Assembly (NCBI RefSeq): GCF_010015445.1
Contig: NC_053116.1
Span: forward strand, 36,581,785-36,645,784
From: Perca fluviatilis
Taxonomy: Eukaryota; Chordata; Actinopteri; Perciformes; Percidae
DNA length: 64,000 nt
Direction: 5' to 3'
The stretch's first letter is position 1; each line of letters opens with the position of its first letter. Below the pieces are notes generated by a model that worked only from the letters and a program-made list of their open reading frames with translations, had not been told where the DNA came from and ran no database searches. Shown piece after piece: positions 19,267 to 30,255 of this stretch. The position numbers were made by a program, and so were the translations under genes.

Positions 19267-21431
19267 TATTATTATTATTATTATTATTATACATTTATAT
19301 AGCGCTTTACATGGTACTCAAAGTAACTTTACAGTAAAACAATACAGTTGTTTTACTTATTGCAGTTATTATTGAACTCACCTGGTCCGTGGTGGAGTTA
19401 TTATCTGTTTTGGTGAGAAGATCCTGTAGCGGTTTTATGGAGGTTTGGGGCAAAGTGACACGCAATTTCTTCCTTCGTAGTTCTTTGTCTGCAGGATCAT
19501 GGCGAGCCTGGGGAGACCGCCGCTGCGGGAGGAAAAACAACGTTACTGTGGTTACTCGCTTTACTGTCACAGAGGAGTGAAGGAACTAGGAAATATTTAA
19601 CCCTGCTGTTGTCGTCGGGTCAAATTTGACCCATTTTCAAAAAGTTTCTACATCAGAAATTTGGGTTTTACTTTTTTTGTCCAAATTGTCCAAAAAAATA
19701 ACGGGGATGGTTCCATGCAACGCTCTTCACAAGATAAATAAATTATCCGTTCACTAGTATTATTGAATTTGGGGTGTTTTATTTAATTTTATAGTATTCT
19801 AAGAAAAAACATTGATAGAAGAATGTTGAAAAAAATTACAAAAGTCAGCTTTTCTTAGACATGAGTAGGGGGGGCGCCAAGGAAAAGAGGTTGGAAACCA
19901 CTGGTCTAGTTTGACAGTCAGTCGTAACGGAAAAAGAACACAAATAAACTACTTTAAAAGGTGCTCTAAGCGATGTTGGGTGATGTCACTTCTTGTTGAC
20001 GTTTGAAATATTGTCAAACAAAACGAAGGCTATCTCGCTCCTCCTCATCCCGTCCTCTCCCTTCCGAGCACTAACCCCCCAACCCCCACCACCCAAATCC
20101 TTCTTGTCTTGTCTTGTAATTGGCTGGAACACTGTTTGTTATGTTTGGTGGTGCAGGTTGGCACAGTTTGTTTTTGTTGCCATTTGTGGAGCCTGGGCTG
20201 TCTACAGAGACCGCATTTTCTTTTTTACAGTGTGTTAAAAATAGTAGCATAGCAGATAGTGAGGAGATGTTTTTTACAGTGTGTTAGGGGACAGACAGCT
20301 AGCAGATAGTGAGGAGATGTTTTTTACAGTGTGTTAGGGGACAGGCAGCTAGCGGATAGTGAGGAGATGTTTTTTTACAGTGTGATCAGGGGACAGACAG
20401 CTAGCAGATAGTGAGGAGATGTTTTTTACAGTGTGTTAGGGGACAGGCAGCTAGCAGATAGTGAGGAGATGTTTTTTTACAGTGTGTTCAGGGGACAGGC
20501 AGCTAGCAGATAGTGAGGAGATGTTTTTTACAGTGTGTTAGGGGACAGGCAGCTAGCAGATAGTGAGGAGATGTTTTTTACAGTGTGTTAGGGGACAGGC
20601 AGCTAGCAGATAGTGAGGAGATGTTTTTTACAGTGTGTTCAGAGGACAGGCAGCTAGCAGATAGTGAGGAGATGTTTGCTGTATGTGAAAAAAAAAAGTT
20701 GGAGCCTAAAAAACACGTGACATCACTTAGAGCACCTTTAAAGAAGATTTTCTTCTGGGCTAAATTACGTGGTATCAGATCGGTGCGTAAACTCGGTATC
20801 TGAGTATATCTAGTTGCTTAAACTTGTGTAGTCGCCAATCTTTGGTCTGAACTGGGCTTTAGTAACCACCAACTGAAACGGCACAGTACCTTCTTTAAAC
20901 TTTTAGGAATGGCGGAGTGGGAAGATGGCTTTGGTTGACGTGTCCCTCGTTGACTCCGGCTGTGATTGGACCTCCTGGTGGACAGGTAAACATGTCCATG
21001 GTAGATGACGACGGCATCTTTGTACTTATCCGGCGCAGAGCCCTGAGGTAACTGGGAGGTGTGAGATGTGTGCGCAGAGACCTTTTTCCCAGGCACGGTG
21101 TCCTTTAGCACCTTGTAAGCTGTGCGGTTGGGGCAGACAAAGGACATCTGTCCGGACCGAAACTCTGTGTGCAGCAGCGATGTGTTTTCTGTCCCACCGT
21201 TTCCTGTGTGGGAGACAAGTTTCTGGCCTTTCCTCCGTATGATTGCTGGACAAATACATATGCCTTCTGGAGAGTTTGCGAGCGTCCCGGAGCCCTCAGA
21301 GTCAGACAGGGGGAGGCCAATTCGTTTAAGCACCGATTTAGGTAAACTCCACATAGGGAATATTTTCACCTCAGCGTCCACTGGGATGTAGATTTCCACT
21401 TTTCCAAGGAGATCCATGCTCTGTGTATTTC
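18059..21431 (-). CDS. LRIF1-like gene, tandem paralogue of lrif1 (5' end unresolved)
   Basis: A predicted chromatin protein of the LRIF1 (HBiX1) family. Exons are 21431-20890 and 18592-18059, joined in phase 0 (AAG|GTACTG donor, ttgtgtgtccttcag acceptor). If the first in-frame ATG (21417) is the start, it has 353 residues. Homology to mammalian LRIF1 rests on three blocks: IYIPVDAEVKIFPMWSLPKS (human core LQIPAHAEVK...SLPPS), KYKDAVVIYHGHVYL (human ALVMFNGKVYL), and the C-terminal coiled coil EEKIARMKAKLRQSEAALL (human EKIRRLKQVLREKEAALEE). The last exon also has long Glu and Gln runs. The N-terminal SDGKN block of LRIF1 is missing from these exons. It lies directly downstream of lrif1 on the same strand, so tandem duplication is likely. 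Both exons are open throughout, so I do not call it a pseudogene. Confidence 0.72.
18618..19121. mobile_element. MITE in the last intron of the LRIF1-like gene
   Basis: The inverted ends gcggtacagatccatttg and caaatggatctgtaccg are imperfect TIRs of about 70 bp. One end lies about 25 bp upstream of the last-exon acceptor. Confidence 0.65.
19225..19290. repeat. (AAT)n(ATT)n palindromic microsatellite
   Basis: About 13 AAT units pass directly into about 9 ATT units, giving a self-complementary tract. Confidence 0.9.
19597..19860 (+). mobile_element. TTAA-type MITE, 5' part (CCCTTGTGTTGTC family)
   Basis: It starts TTAACCCTGCTGTTGTCGTC and then gggtcaaatttgaccc. No matching right end was found. 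Confidence 0.55.
19954..20741. mobile_element. TTAA-type MITE with internal minisatellite, in the LRIF1-like gene intron
   Basis: The ends TTAAAAGGTGCTCTAAGCGATG and CACTTAGAGCACCTTTAA form inverted repeats with TTAA at both borders. The right half is a 50-bp tandem array. Confidence 0.8.
20245..20690 (+). repeat. 50/52-bp minisatellite
   Basis: Nine copies of a unit containing gcagatagtgaggagatgtt and acagtgtgttaggggacagg. Unit starts are spaced 50-52 bp. Confidence 0.9.
20890..21431 (-). CDS. LRIF1-like gene, core exon
   Basis: The acceptor (taatgtgtacacag) enters with one base required from upstream, and the donor is GAAG|GTACTG. The candidate 5' exon ending at 24160 would create a stop if joined here (T|GA). 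Either the start is the internal ATG at 21417 or another 5' exon exists. The peptide contains the AEVK..P...LP.S block and the VVIYHGHVYL block. Confidence 0.7.
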
Positions 21432-21439
21432 CTGTGTAC

Positions 21440-22390
21440 ACATTAAGAGTTATATTAAGACATATAGATCCCCAATAACACCACCAGTTCCCAATTATTT
21501 CCTCCCAGCTAAATATTTATGGTTCGACTATAGCTGCAGAGATTAATCGATTCATCTTTGCTTTGATTAAACGGTAGAAATTGTTAGCTAGAAGAAGTAC
21601 TGACTAAACCATTCAAATGATTTGCTAGAAGTAGCGGACACACCGGTTTTTAATAGTAAGTTAAAAGTATTGCATAAGAAGCTGAAATGGTTAGCTAAAA
21701 GGTCTGGGAACAGCTGTGAAAGGTCAAGGTCAAGGTCACTTTATTTATACCCGAAGGTAGATTTGGCTTAAAGTGGGAAGTTGGGTGGGTCAGCGTCCTT
21801 TTTACAGACACACATACACATGCATACATACACACAATCGGCAGCAGACTGTAGGACATAAACATAACAAAGGAGACATCATTGTTCATTGTTCAGTTGT
21901 GGGCTAATGTTCAAGATTAGAGGTGATTTGATGTCAATGTATTTAACAATGAGCAAACTATTGAAATAATAACCAAAAATGTGCATTTTTCTACACAATA
22001 GGTCACTGATGATAATGATGTATTTCTCCGTAGCCTACGTAAGTGCCCTGAAGTTTAGAATTGTGCGTTGGTGTGTGTGCATCGATCTCTTTAAGAGAAT
22101 GGCAGGTTTATGGAGAAGGAGAACCAGGAAATGAGCCGGGCGGGAAACGCAACGCTACCAAGCCACGGCGGAGCGACGTGCGTCGCCACAACGTGTAGTT
22201 ACATTCTTTGATGTGCACGTCAGGCTACGGCGTAGGGTCAGTGTCTCCACGTACCTACGTACATACCCACGGCGTCGATTTAACGCTAAAACATCAATCA
22301 GCCTTAACTGGAACATGAGAGGTGATTTTATGTCAATATATTAAGAAATGAGTAAGCTACTGAAATTACAATATTTACACGTGCATAAAC
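21440..22390. other. Noncoding between the LRIF1-like gene and nested elements
   Basis: No convincing exon was found, although a 5' exon of the LRIF1-like gene could hide here. There are fragments of old repeats near 21550-21720. Confidence 0.4.
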
Positions 22391-22757
22391 CATGATTTAC
22401 TAGACTGGGTAAACCCAGCCCGATCTGCCGGCGATTTGATTTGGCCCTGCAGCTCAGGCTGGAAACCTGTACGTTTATCTATCCTGCTTCCGTTACAAAT
22501 CTGCGGGGACCAATCACAAACCGGCTTATCCACCTGGCGCGCTATTGGCGGGTTTAACACGATGGCGATAGAGAAGCGACCGAGCAGCTTCTTGTTTACA
22601 TTCAACACGGCGGCCACTGAAGCGCAGCAACCCGTCACCTGGATCTTTGCTCTGATTGGTTGAAAGACTATCCAATTGTGTACAGAGTCATTTGAACTAT
22701 GCCCGATGATCACGCCTCTTGTGCAGTAGAAAATACAGAGCAGACTCCCCAGACTAA

Positions 22758-23360
22758 GGCCGGTTACACACTGCCTGCGTGGCGTGCGCGTGGCGTTTCT
22801 GTTGTGTCAGCTGCGTGGATTTTTCTATGTCTTTACACACCAGAAATATGTCTGACGCGGCGCTGCTGCTGCTAGCCTTGTCTGGACACGTTTCCCATTG
22901 ATAAAAACAAAATACCATGTTAAACATAAATATATACTGATCTGATTACAGCAAAGACACCTTCGGCAGTATTGACGGCAAAATAGGCTCCAGAATATTT
23001 TGTTCTGGATTGACAGGTGCATTATTACAAAAATCGATTTTTGTTTTTAAAATTACATTTATATCAAAACCTCGAGACTTTCAAACATCAACATGTCATT
23101 TATTAATATGTATTTGTGTCTAAATGACATGTAAACATCTTTTCCTATTCTATTTTGCCTGGAAACGCTTCCAACACGCTTGCGTATTGCGTGAAAAATA
23201 GGCGTTGGTTCTATTTCTAGCATGCACGCGTTTTCGGCGCGGCGCATGTTGTTACGCAGGCAGCGTGCACGCTCTAATCTGTTAACATGGGAGCCGAAAT
23301 ATAAACGGACACGCCATGCAGCGGACATGCTCATGCGACACATTCAGTGTGTAACCAGCC
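22758..23360. mobile_element. Harbinger-type MITE 1, TAA target duplication
   Basis: The ends GGCCGGTTACACA and TGTGTAACCAGCC are 13-bp inverted repeats with one mismatch. TAA flanks both sides. TWA duplications are typical of PIF/Harbinger. Confidence 0.82.
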
Positions 23361-23363
23361 TAA

Positions 23364-24078
23364 GGGCCGTTACAGAGTCAACGCGAGCAACGCGGACAAC
23401 GCGAACAACGCGAACAAGCAACGCGAGCGACGCGCTCCCTTTCATAGTCTAAACAGTGAACGCAAGTAGACGCAAGCGTCACGGACGATGCGTGAAATGC
23501 AATACACCGCCCACCCAACTGGGGGCAGCAGAGCGCTCCACGGTGTTCGGACGGCAGAGCCAGACCCTCCCGGAGAGTGGCTCTCGTCAGGGAGCAGCTG
23601 GCTGGCTGACTTCTGTTTATCAGATGCTTGTTTCCCCACCAGTACAGTGTGCTACGATTGGGTAGCACTGACCAATACATTAATAAAAGGTCGCTTAAAC
23701 ATGGTTTAGCAGGTTTTAAAAATATATAGATACATTTGGGTGTCTCTCTCTCTCCTGTTGTACGCTATTTCAGCCTCTTGAGGAGGGCACACAGCATAGA
23801 CACACACACAGAACGTTGATACATACCGAAAAATGTGACTCAGTAGTCCTATGTTTGATGAATTTGCTCAGCTAAGTTGATTTAATATTTTTGGATAATG
23901 TACAATATAGTATCCTATATTTAAATATAGGGCACTACTACAATACATGCAGTGTCGCCCCCACCGACAACGCATAGTATTGTGCGCACCGGCGCATCTC
24001 GTATCAAAAACTGGGACGACACATTTAGCTACGCATCGACGCATAATGCGTACCGATGCGTTGACTCTGTAACGGCCC
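23364..24078. mobile_element. Harbinger-type MITE 2, TAA target duplication
   Basis: The terminal inverted repeats are perfect over at least 20 bp (GGGCCGTTACAGAGTCAACG). TAA lies at both borders; the left TAA is shared with the right border of MITE 1. Confidence 0.85.
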
Positions 24079-24136
24079 TAATGTTCAATCTTAAAAGATT
24101 GAGCTTGGTCTGCTGATAGCCAGACTAATGATTTAC

Positions 24137-24560
24137 TATATTTACAAAAAGTTACTTACAAAAAAAGTTATTGAAGATTGAAATGGCTGAGGTTGCACTT
24201 TTACGACGGTCCCTAACTGGCACACGTTTGACAGATAGTTTCCGTTCTCCACGTCCTTTTTTGGTGTTTTTGAGCCGATCAACACTGTGAAACCTAAATC
24301 TCTCCAACATACCCTAAAACTGGGCGAAATCGAAACTTGAACACGGACGTATTAAAACCGAAGAAATGTCAAACATTAAACTAACTTCACCCCGGTAGAC
24401 GGACACGGTGGAGCCGGGATTTAAAGATGTAGACACTAGCTAGCTAACGTTGAAGACTTCCTAATAGTTCGGTGTAATAAAATAGTTCAAGAGCATGACG
24501 AACCTGAGCGGAAAGAAATCTTAACGGACACTAAAGTTCGCCCCTCCTGGGTCCTGGTTT
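24137..24560 (-). other. Candidate promoter / 5' exon region of the LRIF1-like gene
   Basis: CpG-containing unique sequence with two donor-like sites on the minus strand: TTTAGG|GTATGT near 24310 and TTTTTTT|GTAAGT at 24160. The frames do not join the 21431 exon usefully. A noncoding first exon is possible but unproven. Confidence 0.25.
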
Positions 24561-25030
24561 CAACGGCTTAACGGTTTAAATAAAGTCACATACAATGTTA
24601 ATGTTTCTCTATCTAGAAGATAATGTAGCGGTGTCGTTCCTGACGTCCATTACGTTTTTAACAGACACCATTTGCTCAGACTTTCGATATTCATTAGTTA
24701 CTAGGTAACGCTAACGTTTCCTAAAAAATTACGAACGAACTGAGATGGAGGTTGCGGTTTCCATATATAACATATATTTATATAACATCATCGATAGGGA
24801 ACACACTTAGGTAAATAATGGCAAACAATATGCCAGCCGTACTTGCATAAAAAAGGACATGATATTATTGCCCATACCTTGATGAAACGTACGTATCCAG
24901 CTTTAAAGAATCCGACTTGTGTTGTGTTATCACTTCATCGCAAAAACAACAGGATTTCCGGGCCGCACCCTTCAAAATAAAAGCGTCAACTAAACGAATG
25001 TAAACCGGTTTTATATATGTCAATGCTTCA
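24560..25030. other. Noncoding, no feature recognised
   Basis: Intergenic AT-rich DNA without recognisable repeats or exons. Confidence 0.4.
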
Positions 25031-25034
25031 TCCT

Positions 25035-25786
25035 CATGCTGTCATCGGGTCAAATCTGACCCGTTTTTCAAAGTTTTTTTTGTATCCGAAATATGGGACG
25101 TTGAAATGAGAGTCAGAAATTTTGGGAAAAAGCGACGAAAAACAAACTTCAAATACATCCAGTGGTGTAGTCTAATGCATTGTAGTGGATATATTGTACT
25201 TTATGTAAATATATATAGATATAATTAAATATATATATATATATATATTTATATATATGGAAGTACAGTATATATTGGCCAGAATCTGCCTTTGGGGGAG
25301 GAGGGGTGGCATATCATAGTGGGGGGGTCAAAGACTTAATTTCCTGTATTCGGATACACTTTTATGCACCAATTTACGGTGGAAATACTTGTATTTAGCC
25401 TGTGTGAAGCAGAAAAACACAGATGCAAAATATATCAAAAATATAATGGAAAGTATGTTGTTGCATGTCCTTGGGCATTTTTAACAGGGTATACTTAGTG
25501 GGTATACTGCGTATACCTGTGTATCCCGTAGACTACACCACCGAATACACCGGAAGAAAGCACCAAAAACATCGAAAAACAGACAAAACGTGGGGAAAGT
25601 GGCAAAAATGTTGGTGAAAACAACGAAAATAGCGCCATAAATTTCGACAAAACGTCAAAATAACGGATCGGAAGAAAAGGGGGAAATCTTGAAAATAGTG
25701 ACCAAAAACCTAAAAATAAAACCACAAAACGTTGAGATAGGGACAACAAAAGTGTTTTTGTCATGGTCATAATGGGAAGACAACAC
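25035..25786. mobile_element. Degenerate TTAA-family MITE
   Basis: The left end resembles relatives (catgctgtcatcgggtcaaa, tctgacccg). The right end (gggaagacaacacaa) is similar. An AT-rich (at)n tract at 25205-25260 lies inside. The TTAA borders are lost. Confidence 0.45.
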
Positions 25787-26054
25787 AATATGTAATATAT
25801 ATTTGGAATACCCAGTATTTACTTAATCGGTTTATTTTTTTTTACTTGTACCATCATTTATTCTGGTCTGAAATGTTGAAATTATAAAACTTCATGTGTA
25901 TTTATCTGGTTTTTGTGTTGAATTGTAAACTGTATATCTAGGAAAGTGTTTATTTAAATCCTAATATGATATACATGTAAGCAACCGGCCAGACACGAAA
26001 ATAAACAATTCATTCATCCATTGTATGTAAATTGTATATGCTGTACTTTACAAT

Positions 26055-26560
26055 ACATTACATTACATGTCATTTAGCGGACGCTTTTATCCAAAGCGAC
26101 TTACAATTACCCTTGTGTTGACTTCGGGTCACACTGACCCGTTTTCATTTTTTGTTTTATATCAGAAAATATGGGACGTAGAAATAAGCGCAGAAAATGT
26201 GTAGAAGAAAAATGTTACAATTTAAAACATTGGAAAAAACAAACTGTGAAAATAAGGCGTCAAAAACGTCGAAAAAAAGTGTTTTTTTTCTAGGTTGACG
26301 GGAAGACATCACAAGGGTTAAGTGCTTTCAACTGTGAAGGTTTAAAATCCAGACAACAAGTAGTAAGTGCAAGTACAGTAGCTTTAAATAAGCAAAGCTA
26401 CAAAGAGACATATGAAAGTGCAGGTTCAAGAATTTCTTTTTTATCCGAGGTGTAGTTGGAAGAGTTGTGTTTTTAGCCTTAGGCGGAAGATGCTTTCGGC
26501 CATCCTGATGGCCGAAAGCTCGTTCCACCATTTGGGAGCCTGGACAGTGAACAGTCGGGA
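26055..26560 (+). mobile_element. Interspersed repeat (gtcatttagcggacgctttt family), interrupted
   Basis: acattacatgtcatttagcg, then ccaaagcgacttacaatta, then after a MITE gtgctttcaactgtgaaggt and tccaccatttgggagcc. An uninterrupted, longer copy is at 52880-53520. Confidence 0.75.
26107..26321. mobile_element. TTAA-type MITE (CCCTTGTGTTGTC family)
   Basis: TTA-CCCTTGTGTTGACTTCGG at the left and CACAAGGGTTAA at the right, inserted exactly at the TTAA of the host repeat. The empty site is visible in the paralogue at 52936. Confidence 0.88.
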
Positions 26561-27400
26561 TTTCGTTAATATAATTTAAAGTGACAGTGACACATGGAGA
26601 CTTAATGTCTATTGCACAATTCCGCTTTTGTTCTTATTAATGTAGTAATCTTGGCCTGTTATTTAACTTTAAAGAATAATCTGTAGTCAGTGTGACCTTG
26701 TGCTACAAGGTGTCACTCTTAACTAACTTTATTAAGTTTAAAATTATTTTAAAGCCCAAATGATATGTTAATTAATATGTATGCTCGACAGTGTGGTTCC
26801 GAAGTCAAAATCCCATAATTTTCTCCATAAGGATTCAAATACAACAGCTCACTTGAACTAGTGAATTTATTTGCACAAGGGGCCCTAAATAACATAAATA
26901 TTGCATTAGTATTTTCATAAATATGACAAGAACTTTTTTTTGTTAAACTGTATGAACAACATTTTCACAAAGAGAATAGAAAAGGCTTCTTAGTCGACTA
27001 TAAATCCACACTGACCCATCAGTACATATACTTTTACAGTATTTCCACAAAGTCCCACTGCTCAATGACTACGACAGATGAGCATGTCACATGATAATGA
27101 AGCGCTCAGGCTACATTTGCATCGCTACGTTTTGGTTTTTAAGCGTTTGAGTTTTTAAGCCAAAAGCGATCTCCGTGCACACATGTGTTTTTAGCTCCAG
27201 TAGAAGAACTAATCTCAGTTTTAAACTAACACGCCCAAACCAAAATATCTCATCAACATCCTGGTATACTGGACATAAACAGGAGGCAACGTGGAGACTC
27301 CACCCACTGCTGGTAGTTGCCATGGTAACATTAGTAGCTTAGTCTCAGAGAACGAGACGTCGTGACCGATAAGACCCAATCAGGGCGGGGAAACATTGGC
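26560..27400. other. Noncoding, no feature recognised
   Basis: Intergenic AT-rich sequence downstream of lrif1. No exon was recognised. Confidence 0.4.
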
Positions 27401-27439
27401 GTCAGTGTTGCCAAAGGTCAGAAGTGTTTCCAAATGTCT

Positions 27440-28385
27440 CCGGTTTAGAGGTTTGGAAACGCCAGAGCAGGGGGACAGGAGGAAACGTGGAAACGCCAGA
27501 GCAGGGGAACGAGGCTGGAAACGGCGCAGGGGGAATGAGAGGGGGAAACGCCAGAGCAGGGGAATGAGAGGGGGAACCGCGAGCAGGGGGAAGGAGGGAA
27601 AAACGCGAGAGCAGGGGGAACGAGAGGGGGAAACGCCAGAGCAGGGGGAACGAGAGAGGGAAACGCGAGAGCAGGGGGAAGGCGAGGGGAAACACCAGAA
27701 CAGGGGGAATGAGGGGGGAAACGCCAGGAGCAGGGGGAATGAGAGGGGAAACACCAGAGCAGGGGGGATGAGGAGGGAAACGCCAGAGCTGGGGGAACGA
27801 GGGGAAACGCGCAGAGCAGGGGGGAAATGAGGCAGGGAAAACGCAGGGGCGGGGGGGAACGAGGAGGGGAAACGCCAGAGCAGGGGGAACGAGAGGGGAA
27901 AGGTAGAGCAGAGCAGGGGAACGAGAGGAGGGAAACGCCAGAGTAGGGTGAATGAGAGGGGGGAAATGCCAGAGCAGGGGGAACGAGAGGGGGAAACGCC
28001 ACAGGAGCAGGGGAACGAGAGGGGAAACGTCGGAGCAGGGGAATGAAAGGGGAGAAACGCCAGAGCAAGGGAAGCCAGAGCAGGGGAAATGACAGGGTAA
28101 CGCCAGCAGGGGGAATGAGGAGGGGAAATGCCAGAGCAGGGGGATGAGAGGGGAAACGGGGCAGAGCAGGGGGGAATGAGAGGGAGGCCAGAACAGGGGA
28201 AATGACAGGGGAAGCCAGAGCAGGGGGAATGAGAGGGGAAACGCTAGAGCAGGGGAATGAGAGGGGGAAACCCCGCAGGGGGAATGAGAGGGGAAACGCC
28301 AAGAGCAGGGGAAATGACAGGGGGAAGCCAGAGCAGGGGGAATGAGAGGGGGAAACGCCAGAGCAGGGGGAATGAGAGGGAGAAA
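27440..28385. repeat. G/A-rich minisatellite just downstream of lrif1
   Basis: About 30 copies of a 28-33-bp unit, ggggaatgagaggggaaacg plus ccagagca. One strand is almost all purine apart from the cgcc core. Long open frames on both strands are artefacts of the repeat. Confidence 0.92.
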
Positions 28386-28530
28386 CGTAGCAGAAGATAT
28401 TCGTTTTTCTTCTTTTTTAAGATTATTTTTTGGCAGCTTAGACATGAAAGGGGAGAGTTATGTTATATGCTAAAAATAAATCCATTAACTTTGTAAGAAT
28501 ATTAGAGTTTAAAATATCGGACTGCTCGTC

Positions 28531-29400
28531 TCAGTTCGCGCCGTTTCTCATCACTTCTAAAGCTGCTTCTTGCTCTTTCAGAAGCTCTTTGAGCTTCCTG
28601 ATCCGTTCCTGTCGTTTCACTTCGTCAGAGTCCACGGACGCCGCGGACAAGCTCTCGCTGGCTGGAACCTCGGGGGCCTTACCGCCGCGCTTGTTCCTGG
28701 CGCTTAGACAGTAGGTCCTTCCAGATGTTTTTACAGCTTTCCTCACAGCCTTTGTTCTCCTCCCTTTTTTACTTGTCTGCTCGGTGGCCCACGCCCAGTC
28801 CTCTGGCTCCTCTGACTTTGGGTCTTGGGCACCGGGGATGCAGCACGGACACATCGTGCGCTTCCTGGTTCTTCCCATTCTCCTCGTGTTCGCGTTCAGA
28901 TCCGCACACGTCTGAGTCTGCGGCCGGCCGGCTGCGTCCTGCGCGTTTGGGATGTCGTTTTCATCCGCGCTGAGGAAATCCTCATCTATGGGTTCCACGT
29001 AGCCAAACGCCGGCTCCGTTTCGACATCGCACGACGTTCCCTTGAGTGGAGTGTCACCCGCGTGGCGTTTGCTCTTCAACACAGAGAGAGGTTTCGTGTT
29101 CGGCTGGAAGTGTGAACATCTGAGAGGTTCGAGGTCTGTGCGAGCGCTCGGAGCGGCAGAGCCTTCTGCTTTCACGCCGCTGCAGCTGTCGCTTTCTTGG
29201 GGACGGTTAAGGTCCTTTAAAGAAAGTTCTTCCCCTGTCGACCCTGCGGGACGAGACCCGACTGAGGAACCGTCAATCCTCTGCAGGCAAACTTTCACAT
29301 TGGCCGTTATCCCAAATGTCTGTCTCAGGAGATTGTCGGCCAGTCGACGGGATTCTGGTGCCGGCGAAGACGTCCAGCTGGTTGCGGGATTCACGGAGCT
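28531..29400 (-). CDS. lrif1: lrif1 exon 3 (conserved VCL..I block, basic region, coiled coil)
   Basis: The acceptor is tttgttttctacttgcag, phase 0; the frame ends at a TGA. It encodes 289 residues. [16 protein letters not shown] matches the human FGLTKDLRVCLTRIPD block. A CPCC motif lies between two basic stretches. The last 30 residues form the family coiled coil. No good AATAAA is seen before the minisatellite. Confidence 0.85.
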   Translation of the reverse strand, partial: SSVNPATSWTSSPAPESRRLADNLLRQTFGITANVKVCLQRIDGSSVGSRPAGSTGEELSLKDLNRPQESDSCSGVKAEGSAAPSARTDLEPLRCSHFQPNTKPLSVLKSKRHAGDTPLKGTSCDVETEPAFGYVEPIDEDFLSADENDIPNAQDAAGRPQTQTCADLNANTRRMGRTRKRTMCPCCIPGAQDPKSEEPEDWAWATEQTSKKGRRTKAVRKAVKTSGRTYCLSARNKRGGKAPEVPASESLSAASVDSDEVKRQERIRKLKELLKEQEAALEVMRNGAN

Positions 29401-30068
29401 CTGCAAGTAGAAAACAAAACACTCTTGAAATCAGAGATCTTCAACAGGGGGTCCGGGACCCCTAGGGGGGGTCCTCAGAGTAGCCGCAGGGGGGCCGCCA
29501 AATTATTGTTCCATGGTTTAAAAAAGATAAATATTTAAATATAAAATATGTCTGTAAATATACATTAACATGACTCCAACATATTAGTAGTAAAGACATT
29601 TTTTTTAATGTACACAACATTGATGATGGGCTCACTGACCTACAGCTGTTAGGTCTGTTTTAGGCTGTATTCACACTTGGCCTCTTTTTTGATAAGAAAA
29701 AGTTGACTAGATTATTTTTTGGGGCATTTTAGGCCTTTAATTCCACAGGACAGATGAAGACATGAAAGGGAGAGAGAAGGGGAATGACATGCAGCAAAGG
29801 GCCGCAGGTTGGAGTCGAACCTGCAGCTGCTGCGTCAAGGAGTAAACCGCTATATATGTTCGCCTGCTCTACCAACTCAGCTAACCCGGCCATGACTAGA
29901 GCGCTTTTATAATAAAAAAATAAATAAAAGATGGCAGCGTTTTCATTCAAAAAAGCAGCCGAGAGCGTCTTTTGTTACTATAACAACAGCTACAGTATCC
30001 TAGAGCTCTATGTGGAGCAGTGCTAACGTTAGATAAAACAAAGTGGTGGAGCAAGCTAGAGAAAGAAC

Positions 30069-30107
<39 letters not shown>

Positions 30108-30152
30108 TGCTAACGTTAGATAAAACAAAGTGGTGGAGCGAGCTAGAGAAAG

Positions 30153-30195
<43 letters not shown>

Positions 30196-30221
30196 TAACA
30201 TTAGATAAAACAAAGTGGTGG

Positions 30222-30255
<34 letters not shown>

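Larger units (their letters stand above)
22401..24127 (-). mobile_element. DNA element split by two nested MITEs
   Basis: It runs from TAGACTGGGTAAACCCAG to ...CCAGACTA and is flanked by the 9-bp direct repeat ATGATTTAC (22392-22400 and 24128-24136). Host sequence occupies 22401-22757 and 24079-24127. The rest is two inserted MITEs. The unbroken relative at 15878-16265 shows the original junction. Confidence 0.8.

Noticed and set aside
20818..21441. LRIF1-like core exon as part of lrif1 itself
   Set aside because: It lies downstream of the lrif1 stop and coiled coil, and its own last exon ends in a second coiled coil, so two genes explain the data better than one.
24160..24320. Coding first exon of the LRIF1-like gene ending at the GTAAGT donor
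   Set aside because: The ATG frame (MLERFRFHSV) would join the next exon to give a stop, and the other open frame is in the wrong phase. Kept only as a possible noncoding exon.
27402..28445. Long Pro/Phe/Ser open frame (347 codons) on the minus strand
   Set aside because: It is the complement of the 30-bp minisatellite. Several frames on both strands are open, and the peptide is only the repeat unit translated.
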